Shown here: in pieces, positions 49,544 to 61,000 of the stretch
How the letters are laid out: every line of letters starts with the position of its first letter
Numbering within the stretch: position 1 is the stretch's first letter
Assembly: GCA_903813345.2 (NCBI GenBank)
Contig: CAIIXF020000007.1
Span: 16,350,714-16,414,713, forward strand
Source of the DNA: Owenia fusiformis
Lineage: Eukaryota > Annelida > Polychaeta > Sabellida > Oweniidae
Direction of reading: 5' to 3'
DNA length: 64,000 nt
Notes under the pieces: generated by a model
What the model saw: the letters and a program-made list of their open reading frames with translations, nothing else
Told to the model about the DNA's origin: nothing
Database searches by the model: none
Program-made: the position numbers and the translations under genes

Positions 49544-51505
49544 CAGGGTGATCCAGAAGTAACGTCAAAGATGTTGTAATTTCAAAAGTATTCATCAGAT
49601 CTTCATGAAATTTGGTATACATGTACCCACAACATTTCTGAGTTACCATCTCAAAGATTGGAATTCAATCATTTCATTGGTTGAAATTATGGTTGCTATA
49701 GTAACCCGATATCGCGTAACCCGGGGCAAATTACTTAACGTGTAATGCGTAATCTCAAAATATCAACAAGATCTGAAATTGTTATATCCTCAACATTTTA
49801 TTTCACAACAATATAAATCATACTATTGCACAGTTACTAATAATAGTTCATTCTACATAATTGCCACCATTTGCAACACATTTCTCATGTCTGGATACCC
49901 ATTCCTTGAACACAGAATTAAATCCATTAGAACTCATTCCTTGTAGGGCTAGTACTACGGCATTTTTCAATTCCTCACAGGATTGAAAATTATTTCCACT
50001 AAGGTTTCTTTTTAGTTCCCCATACAAATAAAAGTCACTGGGGACAAGATCAGGTGAATAAGGGGCATGTTCAAGTTGTTGAAATCCAAGTGTTTGGACT
50101 GTGTTGCTGGTCAGGATTGCAGTGTGCGTAGGGGCATTGTCCCAATGCAAGATAAACTGCTGCAGATGTCCGGGACGCTTTTTCCTCAGGGAACGTAGAA
50201 GATCACGCTTCAGAACCTGAAAAACAAATGTTTAATGGTTGTTAAACCAGTTGTTTCATTGATTGGATTTGGATTTGAATCATGGCCATGGAGTTATAAT
50301 TATATTGACAGTGAACAACATTTAAATACTTTAATTTAAAAATAAAATTCACAGTATGATGTATTATTAGAACAAATGATATCTTACCTTTGCAATGTAA
50401 ACGGCATTAATTCTCTGGCCAATGGGAACAAAATGGGTTAACACCATTCCTCTAATGTCAAAGAATGTCACAACCATTTGTTTCTTTTGTGGAATTCCTG
50501 GTACTATTTTAGGCTTGGTTGGTGTTGGGGAGTTGTCATGTTTCCACGATGAACTTTGTTGCGTGGTCTCTGGGATGTAGAATGATAGCAATGATTCGTC
50601 ACTCGTAATGATCTTGTTAAGAAAGTCATCTCCATCTCTCCGATATTTTGCAAGAAAGTCCCTTGAAGCCTTAACACGCCGGTCTTTCTGCTCCTGTGTC
50701 AAGTCATGCGGCACCCATTTAGCAGACACCTTCTTTAACAGACAGTTCTTTGTCAGTATCCGTTGCACAGTCCCATAGCTCAGATCGTGTTTTTCAGCCA
50801 ATTCTCTGATAGAAATTTGCCTATTGTCCATAACATCAGCTTCAATTGCTTTGATGGTTTGATCATCGAATGACGACACTGGCCTGCCTCCTCGCTGCTT
50901 GTCTACCACTTCATCATATCCACTGGAATACTTGTTAAACCACCTGTAAATGTTTCTCTCAGCAATGGCAGCTTTACCATATGCCTTCTTTATCTGTCTT
51001 ATAGTCTCTTTTACACCTTTCCCCAACTTTACACAGAACTTAATGTTTGTTCTTTGCTCTATTTTACTCTGACTTGGCGCCATCTTGAATTGGGTGGGTT
51101 AGTGTCCTTGGTCATGTTAGTATTTGTCATGGATGATGGAAGCAATTCAAAGAAATTGAAAGCTTTTTATGAATGCCTATTGTGACATCACAACTATTAC
51201 ATATTTGTTACCATGGCAACAAATATAAAAATCATAGAAAACAAACAATGAACATTTTCAAATGTTACTGACTTTTTAAATTAGAGAAATTCACAAAAAC
51301 GTTATGGTTTCTCTTCAATTTGCCCCGGGTTACGCGATATCGGGTTACTATAGTAACCATAATTTCAACCAATGAAATGATTGAATTCCAATCTTTGAGA
51401 TGGTAACTCAGAAATGTTGTGGGTACATGTATACCAAATTTCATGAAGATCTGATGAATACTTTTGAAATTACAATGTCTTTGACGTTACTTCTGGATCA
51501 CCCTG
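49544..51505. mobile_element. Full-length mariner transposon
   Basis: Ends CAGGGTGATCCAGAAG... with flanking TA target duplications (49542-49543 and 51506-51507). The terminal inverted repeats are 189 bp each (49544-49732 and 51317-51505) and differ at about three positions, much longer than the ~30 bp usual for mariners. The transposase gene on the minus strand is open. High repeat identity indicates a young copy. Confidence 0.95.
49848..51083 (-). CDS. Mariner transposase, DD34D, with one intron
   Basis: Exons 51083-50388 and 50216-49848 join in phase 0 through a GT-AG intron of 171 bp into 354 residues, the usual mariner length. The N-terminal half has two helix-turn-helix regions for terminal-repeat binding and the WVPH motif at 123-126. 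The catalytic acids are D162 (TSDES), D258 (HWDNAPTHTA) and D293 (YSPDLVPSD), with 34 residues between the last two, the mariner DD34D signature. The enzyme cuts and pastes the element at TA sites in the nucleus. An intron is unusual in this family; the intronic reading is supported because exon 1 runs directly into a GTAAG donor and the missing segment before HWDN is restored in frame. No defect was seen. Confidence 0.93.
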
Positions 51506-51507
51506 TA

Positions 51508-52044
51508 TATACAGAAGTTTCCCACATCACATCATCCATCTTTGTAAAATTAAAGTGCAGAAATGAGACAAATAAGATTCTCCACTATAGAAAAATATAC
51601 ATAGTTAAAACTCTGATTAAGATACACTGTATATATTTATCTCAGGTTAAAAATATCACAGTTAAAGCAAAACAAAAAAGAACTGTATAGAATATCGTTA
51701 AAGCCATTTCAGGAGTTGGGTGGACAGTGCATAAAAATCGATCAATTTCCAAATCAACATGTTGATTTAATTAATTAAAAACTTTCTAAAGTACAATATA
51801 TACTCATTGAGATGCTAAATTGATGTAATGCAAAAGTCCTAGAACATCTAAAATTGTGATGACTCTCTTTTAACTATCTATCTCTGCTTTACCCTTTAAC
51901 TGATTAATCAGTCTAACTTCAAAGCCCTTTGGCTCCCCTGGCCCACTAGATGTAGATGGGAAGGGGGGTTTAGAGACTTCACATTAGAAGTATGTGAGCA
52001 ATATACATAAATACCTTAATATATTAAGATTTTTCTAATTTTCT
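51508..52044. other. Intergenic DNA and ACMSD 3' UTR
   Basis: Lies between the mariner and the ACMSD stop codon. No canonical AATAAA was found on the minus strand close to the stop. The 3' UTR of ACMSD probably lies here and may run into the mariner. Confidence 0.4.
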
Positions 52045-55000
52045 TTATGATTTATGTTTCTTGTTTGAGTTCTCTCCATTTAAAGATTGTGCATCTGTGT
52101 ATGTAGGATCGTATTTTTCTCTTTCTAGACCCAGGAACTCGAAAGCATTCCCAGCTAGAAGTTTGTCCTGAAAGCATACAAAGATTACTTTTAATTAAAA
52201 CACTACATGTTACAAACTGTTTTCAAAGGGACGATTCATATTATTTTGATCATACTTGTTTGATTTAAAATGTTTCTGTATTTTCATTGTCGATATGAGA
52301 TTATGTGAAAAATAAAAAATATGATATTGCATATTGGGAATTTGAAATACAATTATATATACAATGGGTGCTAATAAATTTAAGGCAATTATAGTATAAC
52401 ATTTATGAGAAATATTATCAAAAATAAGTAAACAGAATTTAACCAACTTTTTCATTTTTATACACATTTCAGAGAAAAAATATAGAACCTTTATCAACTT
52501 TGGACAAGAGTACTTAATAAATATTTTATACAGGGACATTGTTCCCACAGAGACATTTTACAAATGATTTACAGACATCGTATCCATAGGAGCTTTTATA
52601 AATACAGGGAAATACTGTACCTTTAGTTGAGGGCTAAAAGTCTCCATGGATTCTATGAGTTTCCCAGGATGGTGTTCTCCGAGTGGAAATGGGTAGTCAG
52701 AGCCTAGCAGTACACGATCCTTGAAACCAAAAATAATTCTGCATAATACACATATTTATCAGAAATTATAGTCAAGTTAAACTTCTTATTTTATGTCTAA
52801 TATGATCATACCCAGGCCCAATATAGCCAGTGGGTCGTGTGGTTCGTGGGGCTGGAACCCCCTGGCTAAAAATTCTTTAAAAAATCATCATTCTGAGCAC
52901 TTTTTAAGTGATTTGGCCATTTTTGAGCCAAAGTTATCAAAGCGTACCTCCTGGATTTTCATAAAAAAGAATTTCTATTAGAGTTATGACTCTGTATATA
53001 TCTATAAAATATTTTCATTAGTAATTTCAATCTTCTTCTTTGTATTTAGGAACAACCAAACATTCACACACTCACCTGTCCTATTATATCCACAAGAAGC
53101 TCAAGAGTTCTTTCATCATGTACTAAAGAGTCAGTATATATCTTGCCAAGGTATTTCCTAGGGTTGACATTATTCTCTACAGCACAAAGATCTGGTCTGA
53201 CATTAAAACCATGCTCTATACGACCAATTGTAAAAGGGAATGAACCACCTATAATGAATAATAAGTTTTCCTGTATGACATGCACATAGAATGTAAATAT
53301 GTACTCGTCTTATAATAATCTACAAGGTATCTTTTTTTTCTTTTGGATTTTTGATGAATAGAAAAAATTAATTTTTATCTGTATGTATATTTATTTACTT
53401 ATATTGAAGAAAATATAAATACTGGAACCTTAATCAGAATCATTGCCCTTCAAGGGCCCATGTGCTAAAAGAAGTTCTCATTAAGGGGACTCATCTCTAA
53501 CCTAGCCGATTTGGAGGTACCCTGAACGCACTGTTTATGTTTCTTTTTTCGGAAGTGTTTCATATATGCTTTCATTTAATGTAAAAAACACTGAATGTTA
53601 GCCATCAAAATATTTCCCTACATCGTCTGAAAGATGGGTGTGACGTTACGGAAAAAACGCCTCAATTTACCCGCTTCACTAGAATATGCTTGCTTTAAAA
53701 GCGACACGTTCTTATTTTATCGATGATTGATAGGAAAATCGTCACGACGGCCACCAAGGTTGTTTTTAATTTACGGCATTTGATAAGCTGAAGACTTTTG
53801 ATGCCAATTAGTCTTTCATGGGCACTAATAAAGCATAGTAAGAACACCTTATATAAATGGTTTTGACCCCTTACCCAAGTTCGGCAGTGCAATTGACGCC
53901 ATATAAAATTATAATTGTATTCCAATTTTCATAAACTTTGACATTTTCTGAGGAAAAAACTAAAACATTGACATATTGTTTTTATTGTTTCAAACAATAG
54001 TTCACGTATCCCTAAATAACATTTGAAAATATAAAAAGGTTCCACCGTCGATTTTTTCTGTTATTTAGATTTAAAATTTCGGCTTTTTCTGATATTTTTA
54101 TGAATTTCATCGATTATCTCCAACAAGAAATGTTTATATTGCTCACCGGTAAGGTTTTGCCATACGCGTATTAGACATGTGAATCATTATACAGCCGCTT
54201 AAAATGTCTTTGATTAACTTCAGTTTGATCATCTGAAGAGTTTGAGTTCCCAAAAAATTCGATTCGGGGTAAATAAAGCATTTTTATACCAATATTTTTA
54301 AAGGCCTCTGACCCCTTACCCAAAATCGGCAGTACAATTGACGCCATATCAAATTTTAATTGACTTTCAATTTTCATGAACTTTGACGTTTTTTGGGGAA
54401 AAAACTAAAACATTGACATATTGTTTTTATTGTTTTAAACAATAGTTCACGTACCCCTAAATAACATTTTAAAAGATAAAAAGGTTCCACCGTCGATTTT
54501 TTCTGTTATTTAGATTCCAAATGTCGGCTTTTTCTGATATTTCTTAAGAATTTCATCAATTAACTCCAACAAGAAATGTTTATATTGCTCACCGGTATGG
54601 TTTCGCCATACGTGTTATTGGGCATGCGAATTATTTTACAATCGTTTAAAATGATATAAATGCAATGCCTTTTATTATCTGAATAATTTAAATATCAAGA
54701 AAATTAAAATTAGGGTAAATAAAGCATCACAAGACCAACCTTTGAAAAGGATTGTGACCCCTCACCCAAGTTCGGCAATAAAAATTACGCCATGTCGAGC
54801 TTAAATCACCTTATTACCATAAACTTTGACATTCTTTGAGGAGAAAAATAAAACATTGACATATTGTTTTTATTGTTTTAAACAATAGTTCACGTACCCC
54901 TAAATAACATTTTAAAAGATAAAAAGGTTCCACCGTCGATTTTTTCTGTTATTTAGATTCCAAATTTCGGCTTTTTCTGATATTTTTTAAAGAATTTCAT

Positions 55001-58000
55001 CAATTATCTCCAACAAGAAATGTTTATATTGCTCACCGGTATGGTTCCGCCGTGCGCGTATAAGACATGTGAATCATTATACAATCGCTAAAAATGTATT
55101 TGATTAACTTCAGTTTGATTAACTGAAGAGTTTGAGTTCCAAGAAAATTTGATTCGAGGTAAATAGAGCATTATTATACCAATCTTTGTAAAGGCCTGTG
55201 ACCCCTTACCCTAATTCGGCAGTACAATTGACGCCATGTCAGATTTTAATTGACTTTCAATTTTCATAAACTTTGACATTTTTTGAGGAAAAAACTAAAA
55301 CATTGACATATTGTTTTTATTATTTTAAACAATAGTCCACGTACCCCTAAATAACATTTGAAAATATAAAAAGGTTCCACCGTCGATTTTTTCTGTTATT
55401 TATTTTCGGAGTTTCGGCTTTTTCTTATATTTTCAAGAATTTCATCAATTATCACCAACAAAAAATTTTCAGTGCGAAATACGGTATGATCTCGCTATAA
55501 GCTTACGTGTTATTGGGCATGCGAATCATTTTACAATCGCTTAAAATTATATAAATGCAATGCCTTTTATTATCTGAATAGTTTGAATTCCAAGAAAATT
55601 AAAATGAGGGTAAATATATTAAAGCCCTACAAGATTAACATTTGTAAATGGTTCATGACGCCATGTTGAATTTCAATCCCCTCTTTATTTCAATAAACTT
55701 TGATATTATTTCACGTAAAAATCGATGGTGAAACCTTTTTTATTTTAGATGTTATTAAGAGGCACACAATTCGGTGGCTGTACCGTAGGCTAAAACGATT
55801 TTTTTAAACATCAGTAATATATATGGGAATACTAATTACTAACCATTTTGATTTCCAAGGTAATATTTAATGAAACCTTATATAAATTGCTCATACTAAT
55901 GCCATTTAGCGAAAAAAGCAAGTGACATGCTAGTTTGTCTGTAAAACCTTTGCTTGCTTGTTAAACTGCTAAAATATATAGAACTAAGCTTGAACGAATA
56001 CAAGAAAACAAAGCAAACACCCAAATTATACAATTATTTGGGAAATCAGTGACGTATAGTTCATTTGTTTGTTTAATTGTTGATGGGGCAATGTGCCACT
56101 GACGTCACAGATAATGGTACCATAGTCCAAGAATTCGTGAGCAAGAGTGTTATATGACGTCATGATAAAACACTGCTTCAAGTGAGGAGCTCATAGTTGC
56201 TATGAGCAACTATGTCGTGAAGTGTCACATACCGTCATTCAGCGTCATTAACATTTAATTATAAAACACTTGTCAAACGTGAAGTTAACAAACAAGCTTT
56301 TTCTGAAGATGTTTATTTTCTGTTCTGTAATTGGCAAGTATATCACCATTGTCGTAAGGGTTAGAGATGAGTCCCCTTAAGTTATACCAAACCCACCCTA
56401 TGTGCTAAAAATTAAGTACCAAACCTACCCCCATGTGCTAAACAGACTTTCAGTTTCGGGAATTGCTCCAGTACACCTCCAAATATGAGCGCACAAGCAG
56501 CGGTGGCCGTCTCAGCAGGCATACCTGGAAATAGACCCCAAAATGGTCGGCTTAATCTTATAACTATTAAGCCAAGAACTCGTTCAAAATCATGAAGTTT
56601 TTCATCATTCTGAGCAGACTTTTTGGCCAAAGTTGTAAAATGTGAACCGCCTGGAACTTTTTGAAAAGTGAACCCCCTATGGCAAAAGCTGGAAACAGGC
56701 CTGGAGTACTTACTCAAGCTTATTTTGAAAAGTGAGAAATTAAAGAACTCTATTCAAATTTTAGGAATAGGGCCAAAGAAAAGTCCAAATGGAAAATTGG
56801 CTACAGTCCATTGTCACTTTTCTACCTACCTACAAGCCAGGGAAGCCAGTATTTCTGCATGCGTCCTTCCATTTGCATATCCCAAGGGTGGACAAACACA
56901 GAACAGCCAAGTTCTTCACATGCCTGTAACAATTAGTTTTATCATATATATGTGGGGAAATGGTGCTAATTCTTGTAACATTCCAACTTGAATATTTTCT
57001 TGATGTACAATGAGAGACCTATGCGACAATAGTGCCCCATGATCGAATATCTTACAGTGAGTTTGTTAGAAGAAAACAGTAAGGAAATGATTATAAGACA
57101 ATTATTAATAGCCAGTGTTATATATAATTAAAAACAGATATGAGAACGCATTCAGCAATATAATCAAGAGGCCAACTACTAAATCTCTGGGTGTCTCACT
57201 TTTAACCCTCAACCAAATTTTGGTTAAAGAAGCAATTTACTAATATATAATGAAAAAAACTTGCAGCAAATATTGGGCGTAACTCCTGAGCATCTAGGTT
57301 CCAGTCGTTCACATGGGATCCTATTTGGATACCTTTAAATCCTAAAAGAATGAAACCTAAATTAAATATTTTAATGAATGGATGAATGAGTAGTGAGAGA
57401 AACTCCAGAATTAATTCACAGTAAAACCTATGTACAGCTAGTGAACACCCATGGAGCCAGATAGGTGTTCACTGTAGCTATGTGTTCACTACAGAGAGGC
57501 AATTTTATAAAGAAGTCAGAGGAGTATGTGCTGAGAAGGGGTGTTCACTAGACACAGGTGTTTACAAGAAAAAGGTGTTCCTAGGGCAGGGTTAACTACA
57601 GGGTGGGCCAAAAAAATTTGCAACTTTTTTAAAAGGCTAGAAAAGTATCAAAACATAAGGGTATTGCCATATAAAATCATTTACAGAAACTTGAGGATAG
57701 GCATATTTTACCAGTCAAATGCTAAAGCTAAAACTGGCTTCACTTTTTTTTGTCAGATCTTTGAATATCAATGGTCAATTGTTCATGTGTCCGAGATTTA
57801 CCATTTTTCCTAGAAAATGTGACTTTCTATGATTTTATGTGTTTAACAATAACACATTCATAATGTTCACTAAATTTGCTACAATCTTGGATAACTGTTG
57901 TCTACCTCGATGTCTAGTTTATATCAGTATATAGTCACTATGGTATTATGTTATATTGTATTTATTAACTATCTATTAAACAAATGTTCTATGCATCCCC

Positions 58001-61000
58001 CCTTTCACCTTCCCTATCGCTCCCAGCAATCGGGCAAAAGCCACTTTGGAATATCTGGAGGAGAATAAGCCTTGATTCATTAGTCCTGATGAATGGCTGC
58101 CAAATACTCCAGATGCCAACTCCTGTGACTATCACCATTGGGGGCACCTGGAGCAGCTTATTGCAGTTAATGATAATCCCCCACAAACTATTGTTAAACT
58201 AAAAGAAGTTCTGCAGGAGAAGTGGGGAGAACTACCACAAGAATCGCTGGATCGCGCCATTGACCAGTTCCGCCCATGTCTCCCTGCGCGCTGTAGAGAA
58301 GGTGAAAGGTGGATGCATAAAATTTGTTTAATAATAAATAATCAATAGATACATAATATCATAGTGACTAGATAATGATGTAAACTGTACTAGACATTGG
58401 TTGAACAGTTATCCAAGATTGTAACAGATTTAGTGAACATAATGAATGTGTTATTGTTGATCACATAAATGAAACATTTTCTAGGAAAAATGGTAAATCT
58501 CGGACACATGAACAATAGACCATTGATATTCAAAGATCTGATAAAAAAAATTGAAGTCCAGTTTAGCTTTAGTATTTAAATGGTAAAATATGCCTATCCT
58601 TAAGTTTCTGTAAATAATTTTTTATGGCAATGCCCTTATGTTTTGATACTTTTCTAGCCTTTTAACCTTTACCATGCTGCCTTATTTCAGCAAATATATC
58701 CCACGCAACTGGCTTATTTTTCAAAGAGTGCAAAAAATGATATAATAATTAATATCTCAATAACTACTGAATGAATCTGGATAAAATTTTCACAAAGGGA
58801 AGATACAGTGGCCTGGCTCATGAAAAAAATGTTCTCATGAATTTTTTCGTACATTAACACGACTGGGCATAAATATACCATGAATACTCCTCCGGAATCC
58901 GCCGCTCCGCCTCTTCGTCTGGTCAGAATCCAAATCTGAATTTGCAGCGATCGAATGTTCAATTTTTCAATTCAGAAAATATTCTAGTTTCTATTTTCGA
59001 TGACCGTTATCGGCTTCCAAGAGCCTAAAGAGCTCGAAATCGTAATTCATTTCCTCCACATTTTCGTTGTGATCGTATTTGTCCACCATTTTGTACGATT
59101 CGTTCACTAAAAACGACTAAAACACTGTTTAAATTGTTGAATTGAGAATTATTTTTCGAAATATCGCCATTCTAGGTCAACAGGAAGTCATGTTAGGCAC
59201 TGAATAAATCGGGCAATCTAATTGGACAATACGAATGGCGCGAAAAAGTAAAGTTTTTAAAAGTTTGAAATCGGGCGTACGGGTCCGCCGGCAGTTGTGA
59301 GAGACATTTTAGTCTCGGTGGACGAGTCCGCCGGCAGCACGCTAAAGGTTAAAAAAGTTGCAAAATTTTTTGGCCCACCCTGTATATTTTCAAAATGATA
59401 ATAAGAAACATGTTATGTCTTATGTACATGTAATATCTTACAATATGACAATCTGAATTTACAAATAATGTTATACAAGTAAGTGGGTACATCAAGAGAG
59501 GCTTAAATAAACTAAATTATATCAAATGACATTTCAAGACTTATGCTTTGATACAATTAGTACACCATGCTCTGTTTCTAGATGTCATAGTTAAATCAAT
59601 TTTATTAGAAATCAGGGATCTTCAAAGACCATGGCATTTTTCTAAAACAAAATATACAGAACTTGCATTTTTACTCTTTTTCTCTGTGAATTTTTTGTTG
59701 ATATCTCTAGAATTTTAAGGGAATTTTAAGTACTTTTTGATTTCAATCTTGCATTTTTATAATATTTTTATACATTTATATTCGTTCATTTATTAACCAA
59801 TTATCTTTATTTCTTACATGTACAAGTTATCTTAAAGTTGTATTCCAATATGACCTACCTAATTCTTTGACACATCTATGTACCTCTTGTACAGCAAGAT
59901 CAGGGGCCTGCATAGGGAGAGTTCCTAGACCCACAAACCTGCTGGGGTATTTCTGCACTGTGTTGGCCAAATCATCATTAAGTAACCTGCTGATATCTAG
60001 GGTGTCTTCTGGCTTAGCCTATTAGATAAGAAAGAGATCAAAATTTAAATACCCATTTTACCATGTTGTAAAATGACTCAATGTTTTTAAAAAGAGCTTG
60101 AGTCAATGTGGTGCAAATAGTACTTAGACCTGGTCACATACAAGGGATATGCCATAACATTTTTGAAGATATACTAAGTTTGCCCTACTCAGGCCCGTAG
60201 CCAGGATTTGCCAAGGGGGGGTTCATTTTTCAAAAATTTCCAGGGGGGGTTCACATTTGACAATTTTGGCCCAAATATGGCTAAAATCACTTGAGAAGTG
60301 CTCAAAATGGTGAAAAACTGCATGATTTTGAAAGAAATTTTGGCCAGGGGGGGGATCGTCCGAACCCTGCGAACCCCCCCTGGCTACGGGCCTGCTACTC
60401 AGGTAAAACTTTCAATAACCACTACCGCAAAGTACAGTGTCAGGCCCGTAAGACACTTTTCTCCAAGGGGGGTGCGGTTTTTACGAAAGAGAATATGAAA
60501 TTGTCAATTTTTGCCGCTTAAATCAGATCGCGTTCAGAGGGGGGGGGGTCGGTTACCCCCTATATTGAGCCTATTTTGTAGTGTTTTATTGTTTTTAGAC
60601 TAAATATTGAATGAACAATTTCGGAGAAACACTGGAATAGGGGAAGGTGTGGTAGAAGGGCATAAATGTTTACCCAAAACTTTTCACCAGTTCAAGATCA
60701 TATTCAGTGATTTCTGGACAGTTTAAGGTGTTTTAATCAATAGAATCAATTTAAAGAAATTTAGATTTTTCAATCATTTTCTTCTTAAGGGAGCGAGGGG
60801 CAGCACAGGAAAATTCTACCGATTCAAGATGCTGTCTGATTAATTCTGAGCACTTTTAATGTGTTTGAGTAAATGAATGCTTTAGTTTTTTAGGGTGGGG
60901 TGCTAGAAATGTTTATGATTTCATTATGCCACTTGGTGACTGTTTAAGTGTCCAAACTGTCCAATTGTTTTGTATGGGGTGTGAGGAGTGGCCCACTCCC

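Larger units (their letters stand above)
57599..59382. mobile_element. Tc1/mariner deletion derivative with very long terminal repeats
   Basis: CAGGGTGGGCCAAAAAAATT and its near-inverse form the ends, flanked by TA (57597-57598 and 59383-59384). Inverted repeats extend roughly 400 bp on each side with several mismatches. Between them only the C-terminal part of a transposase remains (about 58037-58310, plus strand). A 683-bp TTAA element is inserted in the right repeat, 34 bp from the end, so the original length was about 1.1 kb. Confidence 0.88.

Noticed and set aside
53064-53285. An in-frame ATG at 53283 as the start of a separate gene
   Set aside because: It lies in an ACMSD intron just before exon 7; the coding part joins the neighbouring exons in phase.
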